Positions 7,669-16,369 are shown, counted from the stretch's first letter. The stretch is DNA of 38,868 bases from Pelosinus propionicus DSM 13327 (GCF_900114615.1 NZ_FOTS01000047.1:1-38868), one strand, 5' to 3'. Notes: generated by a model not told the origin, from the sequence alone. Program-made: numbers and translations.

Positions 7669-8598
7669 CTAGTCTTTTAGCTCGTTCCACCAGGTTATGC
7701 ATGGATAACGCTCAGCACCGATAGTGACAATTTCACCGATTTTTGGCGTAGTTACTTTTACTTCTCGCCTTTCGGCCTCTATTAGCAGTCGTTCGATCTG
7801 ACGTGTCCATTCAATATTCGATTGACTGAACATCCCCCAGTGGATTGGCAGCATGAGCTGCCCCTGTAAGTCAAGTTGTGCCTGCACCGCCTTTTCAGGA
7901 GTCATATGAATTGCCCCGAAGCTTTCAATAGCCTGGCCACATTCTACAAGAGTCAAGTCAAACGGACCATATTGGTCACCAATTTCCTTAAAATGTGGAC
8001 CATAGGCACCATCACCACTAAAGAAAATGGTTTCCTTCTCACTGGTGATTACCCAGGAACACCATAAGGTCTTATTGCGGTCAAACAAACCTCTTCCTGA
8101 AAAATGCTGATTTGGCGTACAGGTAACTATCAGCTCTCCAAAGCACGAGGTTTCTCCATATGACAATTCTGCAATCTTTTCTCTGGCAATCCCCCACTGC
8201 CGCAGCCGATTGCCAACGCCGAGCGGCACACAAAACCGATGCACTTTCTCTTTGATTCCCATAATCGATCGATAATCCATATGATCGTAATGATCATGGG
8301 ACAAGAGAAGAATATCTATTTCTGGGAGTTCCTGGGGTACAATCGGCAATTGTTCCGTAAACCGTTTTCCGGTAAAGAGAGAAAAAAACCAGAAAAGGTT
8401 CGAAAAGATTGGATCACACAGGATCGTCTTCCCTCCGATCTGCATTAAAACGGTGGAATGACCAAACCATACAGCTTTAGACTGCTTCGCCTGTAACATG
8501 TCATCCAGATTTAAAGTTTCCACAGGGATGGGCTGATGGGGTCTTCGATTTGGATAGTTATGTAAGAATCTTTTCAATAGTCGATATGGTATCTTCAT
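7669..8598 (-). CDS. MBL-fold metallohydrolase (NAPE-PLD/UlaG-like)
   Basis: A 309-residue cytoplasmic protein with a metallo-beta-lactamase fold. Visible metal ligands are H-D-H-Y-D-H (residues 101-106), a His in 'N-Q-H-F-S-G-R', Asp in 'F-S-G-D-G-A-Y-G' and His in 'P-I-H-W-G-M-F', the order expected for a two-metal site. The N terminus (W-F-G-H-S-T-V-L-M-Q-I-G-G) is typical of the group that includes bacterial homologues of N-acyl-phosphatidylethanolamine phospholipase D and of UlaG. The substrate cannot be fixed from sequence; a phosphodiester or lipid head group is plausible. Monocistronic, convergent with the efflux operon. Confidence 0.88.
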   Translation of the reverse strand: MKIPYRLLKRFLHNYPNRRPHQPIPVETLNLDDMLQAKQSKAVWFGHSTVLMQIGGKTILCDPIFSNLFWFFSLFTGKRFTEQLPIVPQELPEIDILLLSHDHYDHMDYRSIMGIKEKVHRFCVPLGVGNRLRQWGIAREKIAELSYGETSCFGELIVTCTPNQHFSGRGLFDRNKTLWCSWVITSEKETIFFSGDGAYGPHFKEIGDQYGPFDLTLVECGQAIESFGAIHMTPEKAVQAQLDLQGQLMLPIHWGMFSQSNIEWTRQIERLLIEAERREVKVTTPKIGEIVTIGAERYPCITWWNELKD

Positions 8599-8820
8599 GT
8601 GTGTACATCCTTTATTCTAATACCTACATTTCTTTTTCATCAAAATCCAAAAATTTAATGATTGGGCTCTATGCATAAATCCATTTGTCAGCTAATATTA
8701 TCTCATTTTGGATGTATTTTATAATCCACTATGATGGTATCATTATTCCCGTTTTGTTTCCAGAAAAATTCTCATTTGGCGTAGATGCAGTCTTTGCTGG
8801 CGCTAAAACTGCAAAACACA

Positions 8821-8858
8821 AAACAGCTATTTGTCCAACATCAGACAAATAGCTGTTT
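8821..8858. terminator. Strong bidirectional-looking terminator
   Basis: AAACAGCTATTTGTC (8821-8835) pairs perfectly over 15 bases with 8844-8858 across an 8-base loop. T-rich runs follow in both directions. It lies 55 bases past the stop of the chemoreceptor-like gene on the minus strand and probably ends it. The remainder of the 8599-8913 gap shows nothing else. Confidence 0.85.
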
Positions 8859-8913
8859 ACTCTTTTTTAACAACAAATCTGGATTTGAATGGTTGAGGTG
8901 AGCCATATCCCTC

Positions 8914-10005
8914 TTACTTAGGATTATTTTCTACCATGTCCATTAAATTATGGCCGAGCGACCGCAGTCCTTCAAGCATATTTGCAATTTCTTCGGTTGC
9001 TTGAGCTAGTTCATGACTGATAGAATTACTCTGTTCGACGTTGCTTAACACTTGATCCACTGCGTTACTAAATCTGACTAACATACTGGCAATGTCTCCG
9101 GCTGAACGTCTACTCTCATCCGCGAGCTTACGAACTTCGTCGGCCACCACAGAAAAGCCCCGTCCGTGTTCACCTGCGCGGGCAGCCTCAATGGCGGCAT
9201 TTAAACCAAGTAAATTTGTTTGCTGAGCTACCTGTCGGATAATGCCTAAAATCTGAGTGGTATTTGTTAATTCCTGCGCAGCAACTTTAGCAATTTGCGC
9301 TGATCCCTGACTAGTGGAGACTAGTTCCTGTGACGATGCAGTCATTTCTTGGACGGCCGCTGCCGCTTGTTCTATATCTTGGTACAGCTTACTCACATAA
9401 CGCTCAACCTGCTGCTTTCGCTCAAGCTCACGTGATCGCTCTACTTCTTGTGACTTAGCTATCTTAACAGCCGTATCAATCGCCTGCTTAACAGCTTCCT
9501 GTCCAGAATCTACGAATTCAATCTCAAAACCTTGCCTTTTAGCTAACTCTGTTCCGTTTGCATCACCAATGACACCCTTTATCCCCCGCTGCGAGAATTC
9601 TTCCATAGAATGCTTCAGATCCTCTTCATCAGCCCATGGACGCAAATAAATTTCCACCGGGCCAACCTGCAGCTCTTGAGGGCTGGTTCCAATCACAGCC
9701 TGGTTTATGGCGACACCAATCTTTTCTATCCCCCTGGCAACCAGCTTATGGATAGCGGGCAAAATATCACGTAACGATATAGCAATACTTACCACTTGTC
9801 TGCCGGTTTTTCGGTGTATCAACTCTGCCGTTCCCCCCCGGCTAATAAAAACACCGACCTGGGGATTATCTAAAACTATCTTTACAACTTCTTCCATACT
9901 CCCTTTTCGCACCTGCATATTTAAACCCATTTCAGCGATAATTTTATGGGCTATTTCAGCTACACTTTGCGACGGAGCAATAAATATTATCAATTCCAAA
10001 TTCAA
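8914..10005 (-). CDS. Soluble methyl-accepting-type signalling protein with N-terminal PrpR_N domain
   Basis: About 363 residues without a membrane segment. Residues 1-185 resemble PrpR_N, the ligand-sensing domain of propionate-type sigma-54 activators (S-Q-S-V-A-E-I-A... [11 protein letters not shown], and later the P-V-E-I-Y-L-R-P strand). A short charged helix (190-215) joins a chemoreceptor signalling domain whose hairpin tip is canonical ([18 protein letters not shown]). It should signal to CheA/CheW or form a cytoplasmic array in response to a small organic acid or similar ligand (inference). The start is uncertain: GTG 10008 lies one base after AGGGAG, too close, so TTG 10005 or TTG 9999 is likelier. 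It is divergent from an RpiR regulator across a 300-base gap rich in repeated boxes. Confidence 0.82.
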   Translation of the reverse strand: MNLELIIFIAPSQSVAEIAHKIIAEMGLNMQVRKGSMEEVVKIVLDNPQVGVFISRGGTAELIHRKTGRQVVSIAISLRDILPAIHKLVARGIEKIGVAINQAVIGTSPQELQVGPVEIYLRPWADEEDLKHSMEEFSQRGIKGVIGDANGTELAKRQGFEIEFVDSGQEAVKQAIDTAVKIAKSQEVERSRELERKQQVERYVSKLYQDIEQAAAAVQEMTASSQELVSTSQGSAQIAKVAAQELTNTTQILGIIRQVAQQTNLLGLNAAIEAARAGEHGRGFSVVADEVRKLADESRRSAGDIASMLVRFSNAVDQVLSNVEQSNSISHELAQATEEIANMLEGLRSLGHNLMDMVENNPK

Positions 10006-10085
10006 CACTCCCTAATTAAATACTTTAATTCATTTCCAATATTTCGAATATTAAATAATTAGCTTTGAGAATAGTATAGCATGCA

Positions 10086-10237
10086 GAAATAAAATTTCAA
10101 TAAAAAAATAGTTTGTTTGAAATTTTATTTCAAACAAACATAAAAAATCTTATTTTAAATAATACATCTTAAGAAATTGTGAAATAGGATCGATTACTTT
10201 TTTCACATACATTACTCACTTGTTGAAATATCATTTC
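10086..10237. promoter_or_regulatory. Three GAAAT-N3-ATTTC boxes, probable RpiR operators
   Basis: The palindrome GAAAT-N3-ATTTC occurs at 10086-10098, 10119-10131 and 10225-10237. The middle copy is the core of a larger perfect inverted repeat (10111-10139, 13-base arms, GTTTGTTTGAAAT and its complement around TTT). The third overlaps the -35 of the RpiR gene. RpiR-family proteins are known to bind TGAAA/TTTCA-like dyads, so the neighbouring regulator is the obvious binder. Confidence 0.6.
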
Positions 10238-10250
10238 TGCATGATATACT
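10223..10250 (+). promoter_or_regulatory. Promoter of the RpiR gene
   Basis: TTGAAA (10223-10228) and TATACT (10245-10250) are 16 bases apart. The -35 overlaps a GAAAT-N3-ATTTC box, as expected for autoregulation. Confidence 0.55.
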
Positions 10251-10317
10251 ATTTTCATAATCTAAATATTAAATTTATTATTTGCAAAAGCAAATTGGAA
10301 GGCAGAGGAATCGTGTC

Positions 10318-11166
10318 ATGACAAATCAGCCCTGTTTATTCAAAATACAAAGCAAATTGAAAGTATTAACTGATGCAGAAAGAAAAGTGGCCAAGTATGT
10401 AATTGATAATTATGCAGATATCCTCAAGCTGACGGTAACCGAGCTCGCTGAAAAATCTCAGTCTAGCGACGCCACTGTTGTAAGGTTCTGCAAAAATGTG
10501 GGCTACAAAGGTTATCAGGAGTTTAAGATCAGCCTGGCACAGGATATGATCATTCCAGTTAAACATTTAAATCCGGAATTGGATCAGGAGGACAGCACAG
10601 CAGAAATTACAAAAAAAATTTTTGGTTCTGTGATTACCGTACTTCAAGAAACGCTGACTGTGGTGAATGTAGATGAAATGGAAAAAGTCGCACAGGCAAT
10701 TTCAAATGCTAGAAAAGTAACAATTTTCGGGTGCGGCGGCAGTTCTTATGTCGGACAGGACGCCATGCACAAGTTTTTAAAAATTGGAATTAAATGTTTT
10801 ATATACAGTGACGTAGATACGCAAGCAATGGCCGCATCATTAATGAAACAAGGTGATGTTGTAATCGGAATTTCACATTCTGGCTGCAACAAAAGCGTTA
10901 TAGACTGTCTCAAACTTGCTAAACAGGCAGGCGCTCTGATCATCGGCCTTACTACACAGGGAAAGTCACCCATGCTCAGAAATTGTGACATAGTATTGTG
11001 CACTTCAACCAAAGAAACCGTTTTTAAATCAGAATCAGTTACTGCAAGAATTGCACAGCTTGTAGTCATTGATTCTTTAGTGGCATCGGTCGCTTTTAAG
11101 AATTATGGACCATCCTATGATGCAATACAAAAAACTCGAAATGCAACAGCTAGTAGAAAATTCTAA
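10318..11166 (+). CDS. RpiR/MurR family transcriptional regulator (HTH + SIS)
   Basis: A 282-residue regulator. Residues 1-77 hold the RpiR helix-turn-helix (L-T-V-T-E-L-A-E-K-S-Q-S-S-D-A-T-V-V-R-F). A linker leads to a SIS phosphosugar-binding domain (about 105-245) with 'F-G-C-G-G-S-S-Y-V-G' and 'G-I-S-H-S-G', the usual sugar-phosphate loops. ATG 10318 was chosen because AGAGGA precedes it by eight bases. It lies divergent from the PrpR_N/chemoreceptor gene, with three likely operators between, so it probably controls itself and that gene. No sugar gene is adjacent, so the effector is unknown. A second RpiR gene lies at 19011. Confidence 0.9.
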   Translation: MTNQPCLFKIQSKLKVLTDAERKVAKYVIDNYADILKLTVTELAEKSQSSDATVVRFCKNVGYKGYQEFKISLAQDMIIPVKHLNPELDQEDSTAEITKKIFGSVITVLQETLTVVNVDEMEKVAQAISNARKVTIFGCGGSSYVGQDAMHKFLKIGIKCFIYSDVDTQAMAASLMKQGDVVIGISHSGCNKSVIDCLKLAKQAGALIIGLTTQGKSPMLRNCDIVLCTSTKETVFKSESVTARIAQLVVIDSLVASVAFKNYGPSYDAIQKTRNATASRKF

Positions 11167-11196
11167 GACCGGCCGCAGGATTCTTATTATCGCTAT

Positions 11197-11922
11197 TCAA
11201 ATGACTTTAGCAATTAGCTGAACAAGATTAAAATACTTTCCGCCCTCAGCCTCCATCATTTTGATGTCCTCAGCGACAACGGGATGATAACCCGTCTGCC
11301 ATTCTTTCCACGCCTGTTTGCAACAGGCCATTTCACGACCGTCTACCACTTCAATGCCCTCGGCCCTCTTCCACAAATCTTTCCACCAATCAAGTGAGTG
11401 CAGGGTTCTTTCCATCTCGCTATTCCAAAACGGCTGCATATCATCGGGAATATTTTTCCCAAATTCGTATGTTAAGCCGGGAATAGCCACGGCGATATAG
11501 CCGCCCTTTTTCACAAAAGGAATGAGCGACGGGAGCATTTGGGCCGTATCACCAAAATAATGGTAAGCGTCCACAGTAAACAATAGGTCAAAATATCTAT
11601 TTGCGAAAGGCAATCCTTTGGTCGCGTCTACTGAAATCGGAACGGCTTTATCATCAATCCCGATCGATTTGAAACGCTCATAGTTTTCAGTCGGTGAAAT
11701 CCACAAGTCGGCGGCGAAAACTTTTGCGCCGTATTTTTGTGTCAGCAAGAGCGTGGAAAGACCGCACCCACAACCAAGATCAAGTATACGCATATTCTCA
11801 TTGACGTTTAGGCATGACGCTAATTCCTCTGCTACTCGCATGGCATTAGGCCCCATCATGGCAGATTTCAGAAATTCCATGTTATTCTGACTGGAAATAA
11901 ATTGATTTGTAAATGTGCACAT
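11197..11922 (-). CDS. Class I SAM-dependent methyltransferase
   Basis: A 241-residue Rossmann-fold methyltransferase. Motif I is I-L-D-L-G-C-G-C-G-L-S (residues 46-56), motif II the acidic A-A-D-L-W end of the second strand, and the fourth strand region is Y-F-D-L-L-F-T-V-D-A-Y-H-Y-F. Overall it resembles small-molecule methyltransferases of the UbiE/cyclopropane-synthase-like group. The ATG at 11922 follows GGAGGAAG. It is convergent with the RpiR gene and separated from the upstream small gene by a terminator, so probably transcribed alone. Substrate unknown. Confidence 0.85.
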   Translation of the reverse strand: MCTFTNQFISSQNNMEFLKSAMMGPNAMRVAEELASCLNVNENMRILDLGCGCGLSTLLLTQKYGAKVFAADLWISPTENYERFKSIGIDDKAVPISVDATKGLPFANRYFDLLFTVDAYHYFGDTAQMLPSLIPFVKKGGYIAVAIPGLTYEFGKNIPDDMQPFWNSEMERTLHSLDWWKDLWKRAEGIEVVDGREMACCKQAWKEWQTGYHPVVAEDIKMMEAEGGKYFNLVQLIAKVI

Positions 11923-12023
11923 ACTATTCTTCCTCCGTTACTCTTTTATCTTGCCGTTATACATCAATTATAGTAGTTATAGTATTACAATGCACCCTAC
12001 AAGATCATTCAGAAATAAAGAAG

Positions 12024-12047
12024 CGACACGGTAAAATCACCGTGTCG
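12024..12047 (-). terminator. Terminator of the CD3324-like gene
   Basis: A perfect 9-base stem (CGACACGGT and its complement) with a 6-base loop. On the minus strand it is followed by CTTCTTTATTT. It sits 14 bases past the stop of the gene at 12062-12331. Confidence 0.8.
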
Positions 12048-12061
12048 TTCTCACTTTTACA

Positions 12062-12331
12062 TTAACTTTTCATATCAGCCACTATTTTGTAGATTGTTTT
12101 GGGTGATAAGTAATTACAGCTTGCAATATCTTCAACCGAAATACCGTCTTGATACTGAGAAAAAATGATCTCGTTGCGTTCCTGAATATATTGCCTGCTG
12201 TTTTTTACGTCCCCCCACCGTTTTTTATTCTCCGCCTTTCGTGGAATATAAATATATTCACCGTCAATATACTGTTGTATTGCTTCTAACAAATCAGCGG
12301 GAAATATACTAACTGCGTTCTTGTAGCCCAT
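12062..12331 (-). CDS. CD3324-family small HTH protein
   Basis: An 89-residue protein with the layout of the uncharacterised CD3324 family of Firmicutes: an N-terminal segment P-A-D-L-L-E-A-I-Q-Q-Y-I-D-G-E-Y-I-Y-I-P, a basic middle (K-K-R-W-G), then a C-terminal helix-turn-helix (D-G-I-S-V-E-D-I-A... L-S-P-K-T-I-Y-K-I-V) related to Mor-type activators. It may bind DNA. The ATG follows AGGAGG with a short gap. Flanked by hairpins on both sides and so likely transcribed alone. No function is known to me for this family. Confidence 0.8.
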   Translation of the reverse strand: MGYKNAVSIFPADLLEAIQQYIDGEYIYIPRKAENKKRWGDVKNSRQYIQERNEIIFSQYQDGISVEDIASCNYLSPKTIYKIVADMKS

Positions 12332-12364
12332 TATGCTCCTCCTAAAATTGTAGTTTTAGGATTG

Positions 12365-12410
12365 AGCAAAGGCTATCTCACAGCATGTTTGTTATGCGAT
12401 AGCCTTTGCT
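12365..12410. terminator. Hairpin between the second MBL gene and the CD3324-like gene
   Basis: AGCAAAGGCTATC (12365-12377) pairs perfectly with 12398-12410; the 20-base interior can fold further (GCAT/ATGC). It lies about 125 bases past the MBL gene stop. The T-tract is weak, so it may be a terminator or an mRNA-stabilising hairpin. Confidence 0.5.
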
Positions 12411-12534
12411 CCGCATACCACCGACTCCAAATAATATAGGATCATAAGCCAATTTCCTTTCTTAAAGAGTTTATTTTTGTCTTACTTAAGCAATTTATTC
12501 TGATAAAATACAAAAAGTCCTGCTAAATTTATCC

Positions 12535-13416
12535 TTAATTAGCGCGTTCCACTTTGTGTCCTAAAAATTCCTCCAGTCTCTTATCGGAGTATTGGATATT
12601 GACGGTTTTATAGATATGCTGGTACCCGCAGCCTAAAAAAGGTATGGAAAACGGTTTATCCTTTAAATAATTCTGCTGAAATTCTCCCGAAAAACATTCG
12701 ATGTATGCGTCGACATATTCCATTGTAATTGGGTTCGGTCCATGGCTACTATAAATATCTATGATATCCTTTTCTAAGCGTTTTATCTTTTTCCAGCTGT
12801 CCAGCGCCATGGAAAAAGGGGCGTTTCTATCAGATTCGAAAAAGAAAATGATGGCATAATCACAAATCATATCTCCTGAGAAAAGTCTCTTTTTTGCCCT
12901 ATCCAGTAGCATGATATGCCCATAAGAATGCCCCGGTGTATATATTACCTCCAACGTCTTTCCGCCCAAGTCAAACAATTCTCCATCCTTTACAAAATGC
13001 GGAGTCAGGGCTCGGAGCAGGCTCTTTTCAGCGAATGCTTTGCTGTCAAAACGTTCAACGGCTTCCGGTTTATTCTCTTGTAGAAATTTTACTCCCGACG
13101 CAGCCGCGAACTGCCTTTCAGGCTTTGTGTCAAAGCCCATAATCTGACCGTAGTCCGGCTGGCACAGCCATATATCCCCAAAATGTTCACTGCCGTAGCT
13201 GTGGTCAGGATCGCCATGGGTCAATACAAGCATTACCGGCAAATCCGTTATACTTCTGATGATCGACCTTATGTCCTCGTAGCCAAAACCGGCATCAACT
13301 AAGATCGCTTTTTCCCGCCCCAGGATAAGATAGCAATGTACAATTCCAGCTTCCGTAATGACATATAGATCATCGTCCAGTTTCTGCGCCTTAAAAAAAT
13401 CTGTTGTGTTAATCAT
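12535..13416 (-). CDS. MBL-fold metallohydrolase (glyoxalase II-like group)
   Basis: A 293-residue protein with the metallo-beta-lactamase motifs in order: T-H-G-D-P-D-H-S (a variant of the usual HxHxDH, with Gly at the second position), P-H-F-V-K-D-G-E near residue 145, the conserved T-P-G-H-S-Y-G-H loop, F-S-G-D-M and a late S-S-H-G-P. The replacement of the second motif His by Gly predicts a changed metal site. ATG 13416 was chosen over an upstream GTG because GGAAGG lies eight bases before it. It is divergent from the HxlR-type gene, a common pairing of enzyme and regulator. Substrate unknown. Confidence 0.85.
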   Translation of the reverse strand: MINTTDFFKAQKLDDDLYVITEAGIVHCYLILGREKAILVDAGFGYEDIRSIIRSITDLPVMLVLTHGDPDHSYGSEHFGDIWLCQPDYGQIMGFDTKPERQFAAASGVKFLQENKPEAVERFDSKAFAEKSLLRALTPHFVKDGELFDLGGKTLEVIYTPGHSYGHIMLLDRAKKRLFSGDMICDYAIIFFFESDRNAPFSMALDSWKKIKRLEKDIIDIYSSHGPNPITMEYVDAYIECFSGEFQQNYLKDKPFSIPFLGCGYQHIYKTVNIQYSDKRLEEFLGHKVERAN

Positions 13417-13645
13417 GATTATCACCTTCCTTTGAAAAATTACATTTCGATATTACTCCCGATAGTTTAACCCGCATGTACAATGTCTACATTCCTAGCT
13501 ATCTCCATTGATATGGCTACCAAAAAAACTGACTTATCTGCTGGATTTTATTTTACACATACATATTATAATGCTACAATAAATCTATCAAGTACGATCA
13601 TATTTAATAGGTACTATCTTTAATGATAGTTAGGAGTGAAAAAGT

Positions 13646-13972
13646 ATAAATAACATCAATTTTGAAGACTGTCCAATTGCATTAGCACAAAAAATAATCG
13701 GAGGCAAATGGGCTCTTCGGATACTACATCATTTAAGTTCGGGAATGCTTCGCTTTGGAGAAATGAATCGTCAAATGCCAGAAATAACACAGGCCACTTT
13801 AACAAAAGAACTCCGTAGTTTAGAGAGCTTTCAGCTTATACATAGAAAAGTGTACGCAGAAGTTCCACCACGAGTAGAATATTCATTAACCGAAATTGGA
13901 ATGAAACTTTTGCCTGTTCTAAAAGAACTTGAAATATGGGGAGATGAATATAAAAAACGTATTAGACAATAA
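13646..13972 (+). CDS. HxlR family transcriptional regulator with non-standard (ATA) start
   Basis: The frame encodes a full HxlR-type winged helix: C-P-I-A-L-A-Q-K-I-I-G-G-K-W-A-L-R-I-L, then F-G-E-M-N-R-Q-M-P-E-I-T-Q-A-T-L and the wing V-P-P-R-V-E-Y-S-L-T-E-I-G. The family-typical 108 residues are reached only if translation starts near 13646, but no ATG, GTG or TTG exists there: the codon nine bases after AGGAG (13632-13636) is ATA, and a TGA lies in frame at 13637. The first ATG (13745) would remove the conserved N-terminal third. Either ATA is used, or a start codon was lost and the gene is dying. Divergent from the MBL gene, which it may control. Confidence 0.7.
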   Translation: MNNINFEDCPIALAQKIIGGKWALRILHHLSSGMLRFGEMNRQMPEITQATLTKELRSLESFQLIHRKVYAEVPPRVEYSLTEIGMKLLPVLKELEIWGDEYKKRIRQ

Positions 13973-14024
13973 CAAAGGAAAATAGATCCCTCAGAGATTA
14001 AAGGAGTCCAACGAACCTAATATA

Positions 14025-14068
14025 AAAACCAAGCAATCAAACCAGATAGGATTTGATTGCTTGGTTTT
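14025..14068. terminator. Bidirectional terminator between convergent genes
   Basis: A perfect 17-base stem (14025-14041 with 14052-14068, core CCAAGCAATCAAA) with a 10-base loop and A/T-runs on both sides, placed between the HxlR-type gene and the convergent TfoX-like gene. Confidence 0.88.
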
Positions 14069-14070
14069 TA

Positions 14071-14328
14071 TTATTTGCTAAACGCATTAAAAAAATTTTT
14101 CAGCTCCACTTTCGTTTCTTTTGGAACCTGGTTCTTCTTAACACCCAGAATAGCCCCTTCCAACGCATATAGCCGATGGATACAGGCGGAAGGATCTATT
14201 GCTCGTATTTTTAACCAGGCTTGCTTGCTGCCGCATTCCTTCAATTGTTCATAGGTTGTAATCCCCACATCATTGAGTTGTTTTTCAACTACCTCTCCAA
14301 TATTGGGCAGATCAGATAAAATTCCCAT
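14071..14328 (-). CDS. TfoX C-terminal domain protein
   Basis: An 85-residue protein consisting only of a TfoX_C domain: L-P-N-I-G-E-V-V-E-K-Q-L-N-D-V-G-I, then 'C-G-S-K-Q-A-W-L-K-I-R-A' and 'A-C-I-H-R-L-Y-A-L-E-G-A-I', a helix-hairpin-helix-like fold. In Haemophilus the full TfoX/Sxy is a competence regulator, but stand-alone copies in Firmicutes have no assigned role. ATG 14328 is chosen, eight bases after GAGG, over a GTG inside that site. It ends three bases from the terminator. Confidence 0.82.
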   Translation of the reverse strand: MGILSDLPNIGEVVEKQLNDVGITTYEQLKECGSKQAWLKIRAIDPSACIHRLYALEGAILGVKKNQVPKETKVELKNFFNAFSK

Positions 14329-14431
14329 GATATTCACCTCTCATACTAATCTGCTAGCTTATGAATCGTTTTTCTTTTTGTGACCTTGCCGCCCCTTTTC
14401 TTCCAGAGGGGGCAGTTTATTATTCGGTTAT

Positions 14432-14866
14432 TTATTTTGTGTAAAAAAGATATGTTGATAAAAACATTAAAGCTAATCCAAGTATTCGAGAAACATTGAT
14501 TGGCGTTTGGATATTGCCAAATAACCCATAATGGTCAATTATCATACTTAAAAACATCTGCCCAACTATACCGGCAATGATCGCTGAAGCAATGCCAATC
14601 TTCGGAACAGATAAAATAATAATATAAATAAATAACGCCCCAAATATACCCACAAATAATTTCCACTTAGGAAAATTAAGAGCTTCTAACATATTACCTT
14701 TGCCGAAAAAGCACGCCATAATAAATAAAATGATTGCTCCAACAGTATAGGCAAGACAACTAACTTCGATAGTACCTATTTTTCTTCCAAGCTCACTATT
14801 GACACTTGCTTGAAAAGATAATCCAATGCCTCCAATAAAACATAGAACCAAATAAAACCAGTTCAA
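14432..14866 (-). CDS. YdcZ/DUF606-type DMT family transporter
   Basis: A 144-residue membrane protein with four or five predicted helices (residues about 2-22, 35-52, 68-88, 92-112, 125-142). G-G-I-G-L-S-F-Q-A-S-V-N-S-E-L-G is the family signature. Proteins of this half-size DMT group often work as dimers, and many genomes carry them in pairs; only one is visible here. The start is TTG (14866) after GGTGGTGA. Substrate unknown. Confidence 0.82.
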   Translation of the reverse strand: MNWFYLVLCFIGGIGLSFQASVNSELGRKIGTIEVSCLAYTVGAIILFIMACFFGKGNMLEALNFPKWKLFVGIFGALFIYIIILSVPKIGIASAIIAGIVGQMFLSMIIDHYGLFGNIQTPINVSRILGLALMFLSTYLFYTK

Positions 14867-14963
14867 TTAAATCACCACCACGTAATTTGGATTGTTTACA
14901 GACATAGCTCAATTAAGCTTTTAGGCTCCTTGACAATTATACCTGCATGATCGAAAGGTGTTC

Positions 14964-15047
14964 AAAAGAGAAGCCGCCCATAAATTTACTGCCTAAGTTA
15001 TTATGGTTAGCTTCTCTTTATAAATGCCAAATCCTGCTATGATTTTA
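14964..15047 (+). repeat. Dispersed AGAAGCT/AGCTTCT element, copy A
   Basis: An imperfect hairpin (AAAAGAGAAGC ... GCTTCTCTTT) followed by the tail ATAAATGCCAAATCCTGCTA (15020-15039), identical to copy B at 25867. It fills the gap after the DAACS symporter gene, where it could also act as a terminator. Confidence 0.7.
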
Positions 15048-15076
15048 TATTATTGTCGACAGCCCCACCCTGCAAA

Positions 15077-16369
15077 CTATTCTTCATAATTCTTAGCATA
15101 TCCCTGCTGGATAGTCTCCTCAGAAAGCTCACCTTCCCAACGGGCAACAATCAACGTCGCAATCGCATTACCAATTAGGTTTACTGAAGTTCGTCCCATA
15201 TCCATAAGGCGATCAACTCCCATGATCATAAATAACCCTTCCATAGGCAAGTTAAACATAGCGGCCCCTGCTGAAAGTTGTACAAACGCCATACCAGGCA
15301 TTCCAGCAGATCCTTTTGACATAATCATCATGGCGACTATCATCATCATCTGTGTAGAGATATCAATTGGTATTTGAGACACCTGCGCAATAAACATTAG
15401 CGCCATGCACTTGTATATTGCCGCACCATCAAGATTAAATGAATAGCCTGTTGGAAGAACAAAGCTCACAATATGCTTGGGAACCCCAAATTTTAATAAT
15501 TTTTCCATTAGTATAGGTAATGCCGCTTCACTAGAGCAAGTCGAAAAACTGAGAATTAACGGTTCTTTAATAACTCTAAATACTTGAATCATATTTATCT
15601 TTAACATAAAGCATGCAAGCCCTAATATACAAACAACAAATATAACCAGTCCTAAATATAAAGTCCCAATCAACTTCGCCAACGGTATTACCAAAGATAG
15701 TCCATACTTACCAACACTCCACCCCATAAAGGCGAAAATTCCAAAAGGAGTCACTTTCATGACATAATGGGTCACATTAAACATTGCTTCAGAAACTGCA
15801 GTCAGAAAATCAAGGATCGGTTTCCCCCGTTCTTTCAATGCTGCGGTAGCCACACCAAAAAAGCAGGAAAAGAAGACTACTTGTAGTAAATTTGCGGTAC
15901 TTAATGCCTCGAATATATTGGTTGGTATAATAGACAGCAATAGCTCTGTCGTACTGCGGAACTTAGCGGCAGAAGCAGCTCCTTCTGGAGGTGCAACCTG
16001 CATAAGAGCGACCCCGGATCCTGGCTGGAGAACATTTGCCAGTACCAGGCCGATAATTAACGCAATTGTCGAAGCGAAGGTAAACCAAAGCAACGCCTTT
16101 CCGCCTAGCCTACTCATTTTTTTAAAATCGCCTGTACCAGCAATTCCTATAACCAATATGGAGAAAACTAACGGTACAATAATCATTTTGATCATTTTAA
16201 TAAAAGCATCACCAATTGGTTTTAATGTTACGGAAAACTCTGGAAAAAAATACCCGCACGCGATCCCTCCTATTAGGGACATAAGTATCACTGATGGTGA
16301 AGTACTTTTTATTTTTTTAGAAGTCACCGAAATGTCAGACGAGTTTGCATCTACCAAGTGCTCTTTCAT
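15077..16369 (-). CDS. DAACS dicarboxylate/amino acid:cation symporter
   Basis: A 430-residue transporter of the glutamate/aspartate/C4-dicarboxylate family (GltP/DctA/GltT). The Ser-rich HP1 hairpin (S-F-S-T-C-S-S-E-A-A-L-P), the cation- and substrate-binding TM7 (S-F-N-L-D-G-A-A-I-Y) and the HP2/TM8 region (A-G-M-P-G-M-A-F-V-Q-L-S, then M-G-V-D-R-L-M-D-M-G-R-T-S-V-N) are all present, with no missing motif. The D-R-x3-D-x2-R-T-x2-N box in TM8 is shared by acidic amino-acid and dicarboxylate carriers. It lies downstream of an aminotransferase and an RraA-like gene, which suggests import of an amino acid that they degrade. A hairpin at 16501 separates it from those genes. Confidence 0.92.
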   Translation of the reverse strand: MKEHLVDANSSDISVTSKKIKSTSPSVILMSLIGGIACGYFFPEFSVTLKPIGDAFIKMIKMIIVPLVFSILVIGIAGTGDFKKMSRLGGKALLWFTFASTIALIIGLVLANVLQPGSGVALMQVAPPEGAASAAKFRSTTELLLSIIPTNIFEALSTANLLQVVFFSCFFGVATAALKERGKPILDFLTAVSEAMFNVTHYVMKVTPFGIFAFMGWSVGKYGLSLVIPLAKLIGTLYLGLVIFVVCILGLACFMLKINMIQVFRVIKEPLILSFSTCSSEAALPILMEKLLKFGVPKHIVSFVLPTGYSFNLDGAAIYKCMALMFIAQVSQIPIDISTQMMMIVAMMIMSKGSAGMPGMAFVQLSAGAAMFNLPMEGLFMIMGVDRLMDMGRTSVNLIGNAIATLIVARWEGELSEETIQQGYAKNYEE

